A stretch of 64,000 bases of DNA from Apilactobacillus waqarii (GCF_019061205.1 NZ_JAHQYH010000006.1:1-64000); one strand, 5' to 3'. Shown: positions 44,348-53,109, numbered from the stretch's first letter. Notes: generated by a model not told the origin, from the sequence alone. A program made the numbers and translations.

Positions 44348-44378
44348 AATGTACTATTTAGAGTTAACTCTAAGTCAA
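44348..44378 (-). promoter_or_regulatory. MerR-type promoter/operator
   Basis: TTGACT (44373-44378), 19-bp spacer, TACATT (44348-44353) on the minus strand. A perfect palindrome TTAGAGTTAACTCTAA lies at 44358-44373. Confidence 0.8.
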
Positions 44379-44385
44379 GTATATA

Positions 44386-44419
44386 AAAAAAGGATCATCA
44401 TTTCGATGATCCTTTTTGA
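44386..44419. terminator. Bidirectional terminator
   Basis: Stem AAAGGATCATC/GATGATCCTTT with A and T flanks. Confidence 0.85.
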
Positions 44420-44425
44420 TTATGA

Positions 44426-45496
44426 CTATTCTTTGTGAGCAGCCTTTTTGTGTGAAGATTTCTTTTCAGCCTTCTTGTGTGAAGCCTTCTTAGCATGCTT
44501 CTTAGTTGCTTTCTTTGAGTGCTTCTTTGAAGCTTTCTTTTCTGATTCTTTCTTTGAATGCTTCTTTGCATGTTTCTTAGCAGCAGCCTTCTTATGTGAA
44601 GTCTTCTTTACATGCTTCTTAGTTGCTTTCTTTGAGTGCTTCTTGGTAGCTTTCTTAGCAGCTTTCTTTTCTGCGGCCTTCTTTGCAGCAGCTTTCTTTG
44701 CAGCCTTTTTAGCTTCTTTCTTAGTTGTCTTCTTTACAACTTTCTTTGAAGCCTTCTTTGATGATTTCTTAGCTACATGTTTTTTAGCAGCTTTCTTTGC
44801 TTCTGGTTTAGCTTCTGATTTTTTAGTTTCAGTAGTTGTAGCAGTCTTGGTTGCTTCTGGTTTAGCTTCTGACTTAGTTGCTTCTGTTGAAGTAGTCTTA
44901 GTTGCTTCCGGTTTAGCTTCTGACTTAGTTGCTTCTGTTGAAGTAGTCTTAGTTGCTTCTGGTTTGGCTTCTGACTTAGTTGCTTCTGTTGAAGTAGTCT
45001 TAGTTGCTTCTGGTTTGGCTTCTGACTTAGTTGCTTCTGTTGAAGCTGTGGTTGTGTCTTTCTTAGTGTCTGTTGTTGTAGTGGTTGCATCCTTCTTTGC
45101 ATCAGTTGATGTTGTGGTTGCATCCTTCTTTGTGTCAGTTGATGTAGTGGTTGCGTCCTTCTTTGCATCTGTTGATGTTGTGGTTGCATCCTTCTTTGTG
45201 TCAGTTGATGTAGCAGTCTTATCATCTGATTTTGCTGCAGTTGTGTCTGATGATTTAGCATCTGAACTCTTACTTGAATCTGATTCAGATTTTGAACTAT
45301 TCTTGTTTGTATCAGTTGAATTTGATTCAGTTGTACCTTTTGATGTACCTTCTGAATTATCCTTGTTTGTATCTGATGAAGGTTGTGCTGATGCTGGTGT
45401 TGATTGAGTAGCAGCAAATGCACTTACACCAGTTGAGAAAAATAGAGTTGCGGCAGGTACTAGAGCTAGTACGGCCTTTTTAAAGTTCTTTTTCAT
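44426..45496 (-). CDS. Secreted Ser/Thr-rich repeat protein with Lys/His/Ala cationic tail
   Basis: A 356-residue protein. Signal peptide ends near SAFA, then a Ser/Thr/Asp-rich stretch, 11-residue repeats (DTKKDATTTST, about five), 17-residue repeats (TEATKSEAKPEATKTTS, about five) and a 110-residue tail of Lys, His, Ala and Ser (KKATKKHAKKASHKK). No sortase or membrane anchor. ATG 45496 has GGGGG upstream. Like the 1388-residue protein it probably sticks to the cell surface by charge; the His-rich tail could also bind metal. Confidence 0.85.
   Translation of the reverse strand: MKKNFKKAVLALVPAATLFFSTGVSAFAATQSTPASAQPSSDTNKDNSEGTSKGTTESNSTDTNKNSSKSESDSSKSSDAKSSDTTAAKSDDKTATSTDTKKDATTTSTDAKKDATTTSTDTKKDATTTSTDAKKDATTTTTDTKKDTTTASTEATKSEAKPEATKTTSTEATKSEAKPEATKTTSTEATKSEAKPEATKTTSTEATKSEAKPEATKTATTTETKKSEAKPEAKKAAKKHVAKKSSKKASKKVVKKTTKKEAKKAAKKAAAKKAAEKKAAKKATKKHSKKATKKHVKKTSHKKAAAKKHAKKHSKKESEKKASKKHSKKATKKHAKKASHKKAEKKSSHKKAAHKE
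44810..45220. repeat. Tandem 51-bp and 33-bp coding repeats
   Basis: Two adjacent repeat families (17-residue and 11-residue units) inside the cationic-tail protein gene, with near-identical copies. Confidence 0.8.
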
Positions 45497-45941
45497 AATA
45501 AAATCCCCCTTGGAATCCTTATTCAAGATTCATTTTTAATTTAAAAATTTCGGTAATGACGTTGTCATCATCGTGAAACAGTAAATCTAAAAACTGTATA
45601 GATGCATCATATATGTACTATACAATCAGGTGATCATTTCGGTTAAAATGAAAAATTCTAATCAAAAAATCATCTTTATTGATACAAAAAAACTAAGAAT
45701 ACGGTTTCCCGTATTTCAGTAAAAACAACAGACAAGGCACATATTGCAAACCAGACTAGATTATAGGTTCATAATCTATGTTTAATATATCACTAATCTT
45801 TAAAAATAGATGAATAAAATAGCGCCATATATTAGACACTGTGTATATATAGTCTTAATAAACATTGATAATATCACGTTTGAAAGTCTTAAATTTTTTT
45901 AAAGGTAATTATATATATTTCAACAATGTGTTGAATTGGTG
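45497..45941. other. Intergenic region with two hairpins
   Basis: About 440 bp without a coding signal. It contains a stem AATACGG/CCGTATT (45698-45715) and a palindrome TAGATTAT/ATAATCTA (45757-45778), neither followed by a T-run. It must include the promoter of the minus-strand gene at 45496 (TTGTAT...TATACA near 45600-45635 is a weak candidate). Confidence 0.45.
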
Positions 45942-45971
45942 AAAAAAAGACACCTTGTACAAGGTGTCTTT
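45942..45971 (-). terminator. Terminator of birA
   Basis: 20-bp palindrome GACACCTTGTACAAGGTGTC with T-run on the minus strand. Confidence 0.8.
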
Positions 45972-46924
45972 TAAAAATTCACTTTTACGACTTCACCATT
46001 ATTAATTGTCGTCGATTTTCCATCAACATCTAATAACAAATGACCTTCTTTATCAATTCCGGTGACAGTTCCATCAACTGTTTCCTTGGTAGTATCAACA
46101 CTGACCTGTTTACCATTTAAGAATGACATCTTTTGGTAGTCTTCGATGAAGTTAGCTTCCAAGTAGTGTGGGAACTCTTCATCAAAGCCATTCACGATAT
46201 CGGCGACTAACTTATTCTTATCAATTTGTTTATCGCTGATCCATCCGACCTTATCCTTCATTTCTTCAGGAATTTCTTTGGCAGATAAACTAATGCCAAC
46301 CCCGACAACGATTGCTGAAGGTTGCATTAATTCAGCATCCATCACCAATTCGGTTAGGATTCCGACTACCTTCTTGTTGTTTACATAGATATCATTGATC
46401 CATTTAACCAAGAAGTCCTCTTCTGGATAGCTCTTCTTCAATGCCTTAGCAACCACCACGGCGGTCATGGTAGTTAGCAGACCCGGGTTTAGATGTTTAG
46501 CATCATGGAATGGCACTACCATACTCATGTAGATTCCACTCTTGGCAGGAGAATAGAAACTTCTTCCCCTTCTACCGTGTCCTTGCGTTTGCTTTTCAGC
46601 AATCACTAAACGATGTTTGCCATCTGGGTTTTGATCATTAATTTGTTTGGCATATGAATTCGTAGATGTGATTTCCTTTTTGAAGATGATTTCGTAATCA
46701 TTGTTTAAGTCAGATTCGATTAGTTGTGGATTGAGTTCGTCGTTTCCTATGTACTTGTAGCCTTGATTAGTCTTGCTGTCAATTTGGTGACCTTGTTCTT
46801 TAAGCTGATTAATCAATTTCCAAATCATGGTACGACTATTGTTCATTTCATTTGCTAATTGATTACCTGACACCCATTCATCTTTGTGTTCGATAAACAA
46901 TTGCAATAATTGGTCTTTTTTCAT
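45971..46924 (-). CDS. birA: Bifunctional biotin-protein ligase / biotin repressor
   Basis: A 317-residue protein. It has an N-terminal winged HTH (WVSGNQLANEMNNSRTMIWKLINQLKEQGH) and the ligase domain with TSTNSYAK, QGHGRRGR (ATP/biotin loop, His for the more usual Arg at the second site), KWINDIYV and VGVGIS, then an SH3-like C-domain. It joins biotin to carboxylase carrier proteins and represses biotin genes. bioY in this window carries matching operators. Confidence 0.95.
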   Translation of the reverse strand: MKKDQLLQLFIEHKDEWVSGNQLANEMNNSRTMIWKLINQLKEQGHQIDSKTNQGYKYIGNDELNPQLIESDLNNDYEIIFKKEITSTNSYAKQINDQNPDGKHRLVIAEKQTQGHGRRGRSFYSPAKSGIYMSMVVPFHDAKHLNPGLLTTMTAVVVAKALKKSYPEEDFLVKWINDIYVNNKKVVGILTELVMDAELMQPSAIVVGVGISLSAKEIPEEMKDKVGWISDKQIDKNKLVADIVNGFDEEFPHYLEANFIEDYQKMSFLNGKQVSVDTTKETVDGTVTGIDKEGHLLLDVDGKSTTINNGEVVKVNF

Positions 46925-46986
46925 CGTGAACTTCCTTTCATTACTATGTAAATCATATCATAATAAAAAAATTTTCAAAAAAGTAT

Positions 46987-47047
46987 TTGCTTTTTTAAAT
47001 TACCTGATATAGAATAATTTCCGTTAAGTAAGTTAGTACTCACTCAC
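46987..47047 (+). promoter_or_regulatory. Promoter and TetR-like operator of the ABC/TetR operon
   Basis: TTGCTT (46987-46992), 17 bp, TAGAAT (47010-47015), followed by an imperfect 20-bp palindrome centred on AGTACT (47028-47047), downstream of the start site. Confidence 0.6.
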
Positions 47048-47069
47048 CTAATTATTAGGAGGCATTATT

Positions 47070-47792
47070 ATGACAGAAAAAATCATCTCAATTAACAATT
47101 TAAAGAAAAAATACGGACAACAAGTCGTTTTAAACGACGTATCATTTGAAGTCGATTACGGGCAAATCGTTGGCCTAATCGGGCCTTCCGGAGCCGGAAA
47201 ATCTACCATTATCAAGTTAACCCTAGGAATGGAAAAGGCCGACAGCGGTAACTCCGAAGTGTTCGGCATTCACATGCCTAACCGTAAAATTCTAAACAAG
47301 ATGGGCTACATGGCTCAATCAGATTCACTATACAGTTCCCTATCAGCAAGAGAAAATCTAATTTTCTTTGCCAAGATGCGTGAAGTTAAGAAGGAAGATT
47401 TAGCAAGTGAAATTGACCGCGTATCTCAAGTCGTTGACTTAAAAGATCAATTAGATAAAAAGGTCGATAACTTCTCTGGTGGTATGAAACGAAGATTATC
47501 ATTAGCAATCGCTTTGTTAGGTAATCCCCAACTACTAATTCTAGACGAACCAACCGTTGGAATTGACCCTGCCCTTAGAAAAAACATCTGGACTGAACTT
47601 GGTAAGCTAAGGGACAAAGGTTGCTCTATTCTAGTAACTACCCACGTTATGGATGAAGCAGAACTAACCGATCGTGTTGCTTTGCTAATTGATGGAAACA
47701 TCATTGCAGACGACACTCCAAGTAACCTAAAACAACAATATGATGTAGATAGCATTGAAAATGTATTTATGAAAGCCGAAGGTGATATGTAA
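47070..47792 (+). CDS. ABC transporter ATP-binding protein
   Basis: A 240-residue ATPase. Walker A GPSGAGKS, signature FSGGMKRRLSLA, Walker B LLILDEPTVGID and a switch His in TTHVMDEA. DRA/CcmA-type drug or polyketide exporter family by context. The stop overlaps the permease start (ATGT/AATG at 47790-47792). Expected to act with the ABC-2 permease. Confidence 0.93.
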   Translation: MTEKIISINNLKKKYGQQVVLNDVSFEVDYGQIVGLIGPSGAGKSTIIKLTLGMEKADSGNSEVFGIHMPNRKILNKMGYMAQSDSLYSSLSARENLIFFAKMREVKKEDLASEIDRVSQVVDLKDQLDKKVDNFSGGMKRRLSLAIALLGNPQLLILDEPTVGIDPALRKNIWTELGKLRDKGCSILVTTHVMDEAELTDRVALLIDGNIIADDTPSNLKQQYDVDSIENVFMKAEGDM

Positions 47793-48871
47793 TGAAGACA
47801 CTATCAATCTCAAGTCGTATATTAAAAGAAATTTTCCGTGATAAGAAAACACTAGCAATGATTTTTATCGTACCTATCATTGTGATGGCATTGATGTCAT
47901 ACGTTTTTAAGTCATACAACAATACAGACATCAACATCGGTACTGTGAATGTCTCTCAACAAGTTGAAACTAACCTTACTAAGGTTAAGAACGTCAATAT
48001 TAAAGAATACAAGTCAGAAAAAGATGCCGAAAACGCATTGCACGATGACCACATCGATTCCTTTATCGTATACAAAAATAATGACTACAAGATGGTTCAC
48101 GCTAACATTGATGCTTCAAAGACTAGCATGACAAAAGCTGCATTATCATCTGCATTGACTCAATCAAGCATCAAGAACATGTCTTCTGCACTATCCAAGG
48201 TTTCACCAGTAAAACAAGCTCAACCTAAGATTCACCTATCCAACGAATACAAGTACGGTAGCAGCAAGACTAACTTCTTCGATAAGATGATGCCTACTCT
48301 AATGGCATTCTTTGTCTTCTTCTTCGTGTTCCTAACTTCTGGAATGGCCCTTCTAAAAGAAAGAACTTCTGGTACATTGGACCGCCTACTAGCTACCCCA
48401 GTTAAGAGATCTGAAATCATCTTTGGATACTCACTAAGCTACGGTTTAATGGCGGTATTTCAAACTGTGCTAATCGTATTATTTACCATCAAGGTATTAA
48501 ACATCGAAGTTGTTGGATCCATTTGGCTAATTCTATTAACCACATTCCTACTATCACTAGTCGCAATTGCAGCTGGTCTACTTCTATCAACTTTCGTTAA
48601 ATCAGAATTCCAACTAATGCAATTCATCCCACTAGTGGTAATTCCACAAATCTTCTTCTCAGGACTAATTCCACTAGATTCTCTTGATACTTGGGCAAAG
48701 GCATTATCATTTATCTTCCCAATCAAGTACGCATCAGAAGCAATTAGCAATGTCATGATGAGAGGCTTTACATTCACCGGGATTGGTATAGACTTGGTAG
48801 TAATCATATTATTCATTGTCGTTTTGACTTCCGTAAACATTATCGGATTAAAACGTTACAGAAAGGTATAA
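47792..48871 (+). CDS. ABC-2-type permease
   Basis: A 359-residue protein with one N-terminal helix, a large extracellular loop (about 50-165) and five C-terminal helices, with KERTSGTLDRLLATPVKRSEI typical of ABC-2 exporters. Exports an unknown, probably hydrophobic compound. Followed after 3 nt by the TetR gene. Confidence 0.92.
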   Translation: MKTLSISSRILKEIFRDKKTLAMIFIVPIIVMALMSYVFKSYNNTDINIGTVNVSQQVETNLTKVKNVNIKEYKSEKDAENALHDDHIDSFIVYKNNDYKMVHANIDASKTSMTKAALSSALTQSSIKNMSSALSKVSPVKQAQPKIHLSNEYKYGSSKTNFFDKMMPTLMAFFVFFFVFLTSGMALLKERTSGTLDRLLATPVKRSEIIFGYSLSYGLMAVFQTVLIVLFTIKVLNIEVVGSIWLILLTTFLLSLVAIAAGLLLSTFVKSEFQLMQFIPLVVIPQIFFSGLIPLDSLDTWAKALSFIFPIKYASEAISNVMMRGFTFTGIGIDLVVIILFIVVLTSVNIIGLKRYRKV

Positions 48872-48874
48872 TCA

Positions 48875-49516
48875 ATGGAACAATCTAATTACACCAGTTT
48901 TAATGATTGGCTTGAAAATAGCAAGATGCCAAACGGTAAACGTAAGGTATTAAAGTCCGCTATAAAGCTATTCTCACAGAATGGATATCAATCAACTTCG
49001 ACTTCATCTATCGCCAAAGATTGCGATTTAAGTGAAGCCACTGTATTCAAACACTTTAAAAACAAAAAAGAATTACTAGACACCATCATCACCCCGATTA
49101 TTAACACCCTGGCACCAAGTTTCAGTCAACAATTTGTTGAATCAGTGAGTCACCACACCTTCACAATTGATGAAATGATTGAATACATTATTACCGATCG
49201 TTTCCACTTCATTGAAGAAAACCATCAAATGATTAGTATCATGGTCAGCCAATTATTGATTGATGATGAGTTAAAGGATCAACTTGAAAAAATCATGTTA
49301 CCAAAACTATCCTTTGTCATCGACAAGGCTAACGAGTTAATGAAACAAGATGACAGTGTTGCCGACGATGTTTCTGCTGAAGAATTATTCAGAACCATTA
49401 GCGGACAATTGTTGGTATCAACAGTGCTTGAATTCAAGTTTCCATCAGACAACTGGGATACTGAAAAACAAATTCAATCGATGATTAAAGTCTGCAAAAA
49501 AGTAATTCATAAATAG
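48875..49516 (+). CDS. TetR-family regulator
   Basis: A 213-residue protein with an N-terminal TetR HTH (LFSQNGYQSTSTSSIAKDCDLSEATVFKHFKNKKELL) and a helical ligand domain. Third gene of the exporter operon, so it probably represses its own operon via the palindrome at 47028-47047 and releases it when it binds the exported compound. Confidence 0.92.
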   Translation: MEQSNYTSFNDWLENSKMPNGKRKVLKSAIKLFSQNGYQSTSTSSIAKDCDLSEATVFKHFKNKKELLDTIITPIINTLAPSFSQQFVESVSHHTFTIDEMIEYIITDRFHFIEENHQMISIMVSQLLIDDELKDQLEKIMLPKLSFVIDKANELMKQDDSVADDVSAEELFRTISGQLLVSTVLEFKFPSDNWDTEKQIQSMIKVCKKVIHK

Positions 49517-49548
49517 AAAAAAGGCATCCTGAATGGATGCTTTTTTTG
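49516..49548 (+). terminator. Terminator of the ABC/TetR operon
   Basis: Stem GGCATCC/GGATGCT-type hairpin with T-run. Confidence 0.8.
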
Positions 49549-49583
49549 TTGCTATATCAACGTTGCAAAGAAACTTAGCTAAC
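49548..49583 (+). promoter_or_regulatory. Conserved element upstream of the first membrane-linked XRE gene
   Basis: GTTGCTATATCAAC followed by CAAAGAAACTTAG and GCTAAC. It aligns with 53203-53238 upstream of the paralogous regulator. A likely operator; a -10 like TATAAT lies near 49603. Confidence 0.6.
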
Positions 49584-49644
49584 TATTTTGAATAAACTTT
49601 TATATAATACTGGTAATGAATCAAACGAAAGGAAACGATAAAAA

Positions 49645-50241
49645 ATGAAATTTGGTGATCGTTTAAAACAACAACGCAAAATTAAAAACTTAACTCAAGA
49701 CGATGTAGCAGCAAAACTCAATGTTTCTCGTCAGACCATCTCAAGTTGGGAAAATGAAAAAAGCTATCCTGACATTAAGAGTCTAACTGCTCTAAGTGAT
49801 ATGTACGATATTTCATTAGACACGATGCTAAAGGAAGACAGCGGGATGAAGGAATTCATCGAAAAAAATGATTTACGCAAAAATTTGGTTGGTCTACGCT
49901 GTACCACTTATTCTTTCGACATTATTATAATTTTGTTGAATCTTATTAGCTTTCACCACCATGTTTTTACAGACAACTATCAGATTATTTTATCGATACT
50001 AACCTTGTCATTCCTTTGGATTATGAATTCTTTTAATAATTTCACTGAAAAGATTGGATTTAAAAAATTCAATATCTTCCAAGAAATCTTTCATGTAAAT
50101 AAAACTGGTGAAATAATTTTTGCTATTATCTTGATTGCGATGTATACCTTATCCTTAGTTATCAATAATTTAATTCCAGGAATTTTAATTTCAGTTTTGC
50201 TTGAAATTGTTATCATCATCTATTATTTCCGTAACAAATAA
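49645..50241 (+). CDS. XRE regulator with C-terminal membrane domain
   Basis: A 198-residue protein. It has an XRE HTH (RLKQQRKIKNLTQDDVAAKLNVS, SSWENEKSYPDIKSL) in residues 1-65, a linker with LDTMLKED, then four hydrophobic helices (about 85-197). HTH proteins with a membrane tail are often two-partner signal systems or toxin/antitoxin-like regulators. Paralogue of 53300-53911; both share an upstream element. Confidence 0.9.
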   Translation: MKFGDRLKQQRKIKNLTQDDVAAKLNVSRQTISSWENEKSYPDIKSLTALSDMYDISLDTMLKEDSGMKEFIEKNDLRKNLVGLRCTTYSFDIIIILLNLISFHHHVFTDNYQIILSILTLSFLWIMNSFNNFTEKIGFKKFNIFQEIFHVNKTGEIIFAIILIAMYTLSLVINNLIPGILISVLLEIVIIIYYFRNK

Positions 50242-50277
50242 AAAGTTATCACAAAAAAAGTGATAACTTTTTTTGTT
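50241..50277 (+). terminator. Terminator
   Basis: Stem AAAAGTTATCAC/GTGATAACTTTT with T-run. Confidence 0.88.
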
Positions 50278-50282
50278 TTTTC

Positions 50283-50313
50283 TTGCATTGGAGTTAACTC
50301 CAAGGTTTATACT
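50283..50313 (+). promoter_or_regulatory. MerR-type promoter/operator
   Basis: TTGCAT (50283-50288), 19-bp spacer, TATACT (50308-50313). A perfect palindrome TTGGAGTTAACTCCAA lies at 50288-50303, with core GAGTTAACTC as at 44358-44373. Confidence 0.85.
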
Positions 50314-50342
50314 TTTCAATAATCAAGTCTGGAGGTAATCAT

Positions 50343-50723
50343 ATGAACATTAATGAAGTCAGCAAGAAACTAGGTATATCAAAGGATACCCTTCGTTACT
50401 GGGAGAAAATTGGCCTACTTCCTCCTGTCAAAAGAAATGCGAGTGGCTATCGTGATTACTCAGAGCGAGACGCCAACTGGGTATATTACATCAAGGCATT
50501 GCGCAATGCTGGTATGTCGATTGAAAGATTGCTGGAATTCGTTCATCTATATCTAAAAGACATTGATGATTTAGATCGTCGTAAGGAGCTATTAATCGAA
50601 CAACGCAAGGAATTATTAGCTGAGATTGCCAAACGACAAGAGACTGTCGATTATCTAACCTTTAAAATCGACCATTTCGAAGAACACGTAATGAATCAAA
50701 AAGACGAAAACAAAGGAGAATAA
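50343..50723 (+). CDS. MerR-family regulator (AdhR-like)
   Basis: A 126-residue protein. It has an HTH (NEVSKKLGISKDTLRYWEKIGLLPPVKRNASGYRDYSE) and a C-terminal dimer helix. No cysteine, so it does not sense metal by thiols. Operon with the aldo/keto reductase (2 nt between). Autoregulation via the palindrome in its 19-bp spacer is very likely. Confidence 0.92.
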   Translation: MNINEVSKKLGISKDTLRYWEKIGLLPPVKRNASGYRDYSERDANWVYYIKALRNAGMSIERLLEFVHLYLKDIDDLDRRKELLIEQRKELLAEIAKRQETVDYLTFKIDHFEEHVMNQKDENKGE

Positions 50724-50725
50724 GT

Positions 50726-51589
50726 ATGAACAAAAGAACTTTAGCAAACAACGTTACTATCCCTACCCTCGGTTTTGGTGTTTTCCAAGTACCTAATCAA
50801 GGTGCTGCCAAACAAGCTGTCTTTGACGCCATCAAAACCGGTTACCGTTTAATCGACACCGCCGCTAGTTACGGAAATGAACGCGAAGTCGGTGAAGGAA
50901 TCAAAGCAGTGATTGAAGAAGGTATCGTCAAACGCGAAGACCTATTCATCACTTCAAAACTATGGGTGCATGATGTGACTGCCACAAAGGCACCTAGTGC
51001 AATCCAAGATTCACTTGACCGCCTTCAACTAGACTACCTAGACCTATTGTTAATTCACCAACCATACAACGATGTGTTTGGGGCATGGAAAGCAATGGAA
51101 GCCGCTTATGAAAAAGGATTAGTTAAGTCAATTGGTGTTTCCAACTTCGACAATGCTCAAATTACTAACCTATCTGAATTCAATGACATCAAACCAATGG
51201 TTGCTCAAATCGAAGTGAACCCATTCTGCCAAAATATTGAAAAGGTTCAATACATGCAAGACTATGGTGTCCAAATCGAAGCATGGGCTCCTTTCGCCGA
51301 AGGTCAACATGACCTATTCAAGAATGAATTACTTCAATCAATCGGTGACAAGTACAACAAGTCTGTCGCTCAAATTGTGCTTAGATGGTTGTACCAAAGA
51401 GATATCATCCCTTTGGCCAAGTCAGTTAAGCCAGAAAGAATGCAACAAAACATCGATGTCTTAGACTTCGAACTATCAGACGAAGATATGGAACAAATCA
51501 AGACACTAGATACCAATCAAAGCCAATTCTTTGATCACCATGATCCAAAGATGATTAAATGGATGGCTGGACGTACAATCGAATACTAA
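50726..51589 (+). CDS. Aldo/keto reductase
   Basis: A 287-residue NADPH oxidoreductase. It has IDTAASYGNEREVG (Asp, Tyr), TSKLWV (Lys), LLIHQP (His) and LAKSVKPERMQQN. A second aldo/keto reductase besides 34050-34907, here under MerR control, which suggests detoxification of aldehydes. SD AAAGGAG. Confidence 0.93.
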   Translation: MNKRTLANNVTIPTLGFGVFQVPNQGAAKQAVFDAIKTGYRLIDTAASYGNEREVGEGIKAVIEEGIVKREDLFITSKLWVHDVTATKAPSAIQDSLDRLQLDYLDLLLIHQPYNDVFGAWKAMEAAYEKGLVKSIGVSNFDNAQITNLSEFNDIKPMVAQIEVNPFCQNIEKVQYMQDYGVQIEAWAPFAEGQHDLFKNELLQSIGDKYNKSVAQIVLRWLYQRDIIPLAKSVKPERMQQNIDVLDFELSDEDMEQIKTLDTNQSQFFDHHDPKMIKWMAGRTIEY

Positions 51590-51591
51590 AA

Positions 51592-51624
51592 TAAAAGACC
51601 TGACGTTTGTCAGGCCTTTTTTTA
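51592..51624 (+). terminator. Terminator
   Basis: Stem CCTGAC/GTCAGG with GTTT loop and T-run; almost the same hairpin recurs at 52029-52062. Confidence 0.8.
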
Positions 51625-51768
51625 TTATTCATTGTCAATTGTAGAATTCTAACCGATTCATCCGTAAAAAATCAGATAATCTTAAATACTTCGGCAAATT
51701 GAGTTCTTTTTAAATTTGATATATCATGTCTAGGTAATGTTTTAACTAAGAACGGATGTGAAAACGAA

Positions 51769-52032
51769 ATGGGATTCATTATTTTTCTACTAGTCCTTGC
51801 TGCACTTTACCTACTAGAGGTGTACGTACTAACCGATACTAAGTACTTTTGGGTTGGTGGAATTCTACCACTAATAATTGATATCTTAACCATTTTCTTA
51901 ATGGTTGCTTCAAAGAGTTATTCCTTCCATGACTTCGCAATGGTATTTCTTGTCTTCTTTGGAACCCTATGTATCTGGGGATACGGTGACGATCGACACA
52001 AGAAGAAAAACGGTATTAAAAATGATAAATAA
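51769..52032 (+). CDS. Small membrane protein, 87 residues
   Basis: Three hydrophobic helices and a basic C-terminal tail (DRHKKKNGIKNDK). The SD is weak (GGATG). No family recognised; it has a similar build to the 80-residue membrane protein at 56876-57118. Confidence 0.65.
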   Translation: MGFIIFLLVLAALYLLEVYVLTDTKYFWVGGILPLIIDILTIFLMVASKSYSFHDFAMVFLVFFGTLCIWGYGDDRHKKKNGIKNDK

Positions 52033-52062
52033 AGGACCTGACGTTTGTCAGGTCCTTTTTAT
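52029..52062. terminator. Bidirectional terminator
   Basis: Stem AAGGACCTGAC/GTCAGGTCCTT with GTTT loop. Confidence 0.88.
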
Positions 52063-52898
52063 TATTCTTTAGTTTCTTTCTTTTCGTTGTTTTGCTTTAG
52101 TAGTTTTGCAAAAGTAGTCATTTGACCGTATGAGTCTGCACCATCATTTGGTACAACCACCATGTTGGTGTCTGAATTAGCTAGATTACTGAATGCTTCG
52201 ATGCTTTGAGCATTGAAGTACTTATCATCTGCACCTTGCAAAGCTTCTTGAATCTTGTCGATTCTGTACTTTTCAGCATCGGCCTTAGTCTTGGTAGCTT
52301 GAGCATTAGCTTCAGCAGTCGCAACTAGAGCTTCGTTTTGCGCCTTTGTACGTAATTCAACTGACTTGGCATCCCCTTCAGCACGTGAAATTTCAGCTTG
52401 GCGTTCACGGTCAGCAGTAAGTTGAGTGTTCATGGCTTCTTGAATGGCCTTACTTGGAGTTAATTCATCGATGTTAATACGATCAACGTTAATTCCATAG
52501 ATATCGGTTAAATCACCGATTGCATCGGCTAGTTCTTTATTGATTTCCTTAGTAGAACCCAATACTTCGTTTAAATCCATACGACCGATGATATCTCTTA
52601 AATGACCACGAACTAATTGGACCATGGACATTACTGAATCGGTATTTTCGTATTGGTACTTAACGGGTTCAGTCACGTGGTAGTTCAGACTGACACTACC
52701 TAATACTTCAGCATTATCCTTAGTAATCAATGAATACTTTGGTAATAACTTAGGTTGCATTGCAAGACTAACGGTTCTAACGCGTTGAATTAATGGAATG
52801 TAGAAGTGCAAACCAGAACTTAAAGTGTGGCTGTACTTTCCTAATGTTTCAACTAATCCTTCGTTATTTTGACGAATGACTTTAACTCCAAATGGCAT
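52062..52898 (-). CDS. SPFH/band-7 (stomatin-like) protein without N-terminal membrane helix
   Basis: A 278-residue SPFH-domain protein (RQNNEGLVETLGKYSHTLSSGLHFYIPLIQRV..., GHLRDIIGRMDLNEVL) followed by a helical, Ala/Glu-rich C-terminal part (about 165-225). Stomatins of this type usually have an N-terminal membrane helix of 20-25 residues. Here the protein starts directly at the SPFH domain (MPFGVKVIRQ), and GAGG is well placed at the ATG. It is probably membrane-associated through the SPFH domain or the partner gene upstream. Confidence 0.9.
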   Translation of the reverse strand: MPFGVKVIRQNNEGLVETLGKYSHTLSSGLHFYIPLIQRVRTVSLAMQPKLLPKYSLITKDNAEVLGSVSLNYHVTEPVKYQYENTDSVMSMVQLVRGHLRDIIGRMDLNEVLGSTKEINKELADAIGDLTDIYGINVDRINIDELTPSKAIQEAMNTQLTADRERQAEISRAEGDAKSVELRTKAQNEALVATAEANAQATKTKADAEKYRIDKIQEALQGADDKYFNAQSIEAFSNLANSDTNMVVVPNDGADSYGQMTTFAKLLKQNNEKKETKE

Positions 52899-52908
52899 AA
52901 CAAATACC

Positions 52909-53109
52909 TCACTTAATTTTTTGTAAATGAAGAGTATTACCTGTGTTATTCACGACCGAGTATTGCGCTTGATCATCATAGGTAGAATTGTCGGATAAAT
53001 CATAACGATACCAAATACCACCAACCTGAACCAATGATTTGTCAGTCGAGAAATCGTCACTTGTAACGACCCTGCCTAAAAACATTCGATGTTCTAAATT
53101 GTCAGTCAT
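52909..53109 (-). CDS. Small NfeD-like OB-fold protein (partner of the SPFH protein)
   Basis: A 66-residue protein. FLGRVVTSDDFS, VQVGGIWYRYDLSD and YSVVNNTGNTLHLQKI match the C-terminal OB domain pattern of NfeD proteins, which are encoded next to SPFH genes. It has only the OB domain, with no protease or membrane part. ATG 53109 is chosen because GGGGGAGG lies 6-7 nt upstream. Assignment rests on pattern and neighbour. Confidence 0.65.
   Translation of the reverse strand: MTDNLEHRMFLGRVVTSDDFSTDKSLVQVGGIWYRYDLSDNSTYDDQAQYSVVNNTGNTLHLQKIK

Noticed and set aside
44448-45407. Long + strand ORF of 319 residues rich in Phe, Ala, Val and Ser
   Set aside because: It is the exact antisense of the Lys/Thr/Ala-rich secreted protein. 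Composition (poly Phe-Ala-Cys) reflects Lys codons read backwards, and there is no SD.
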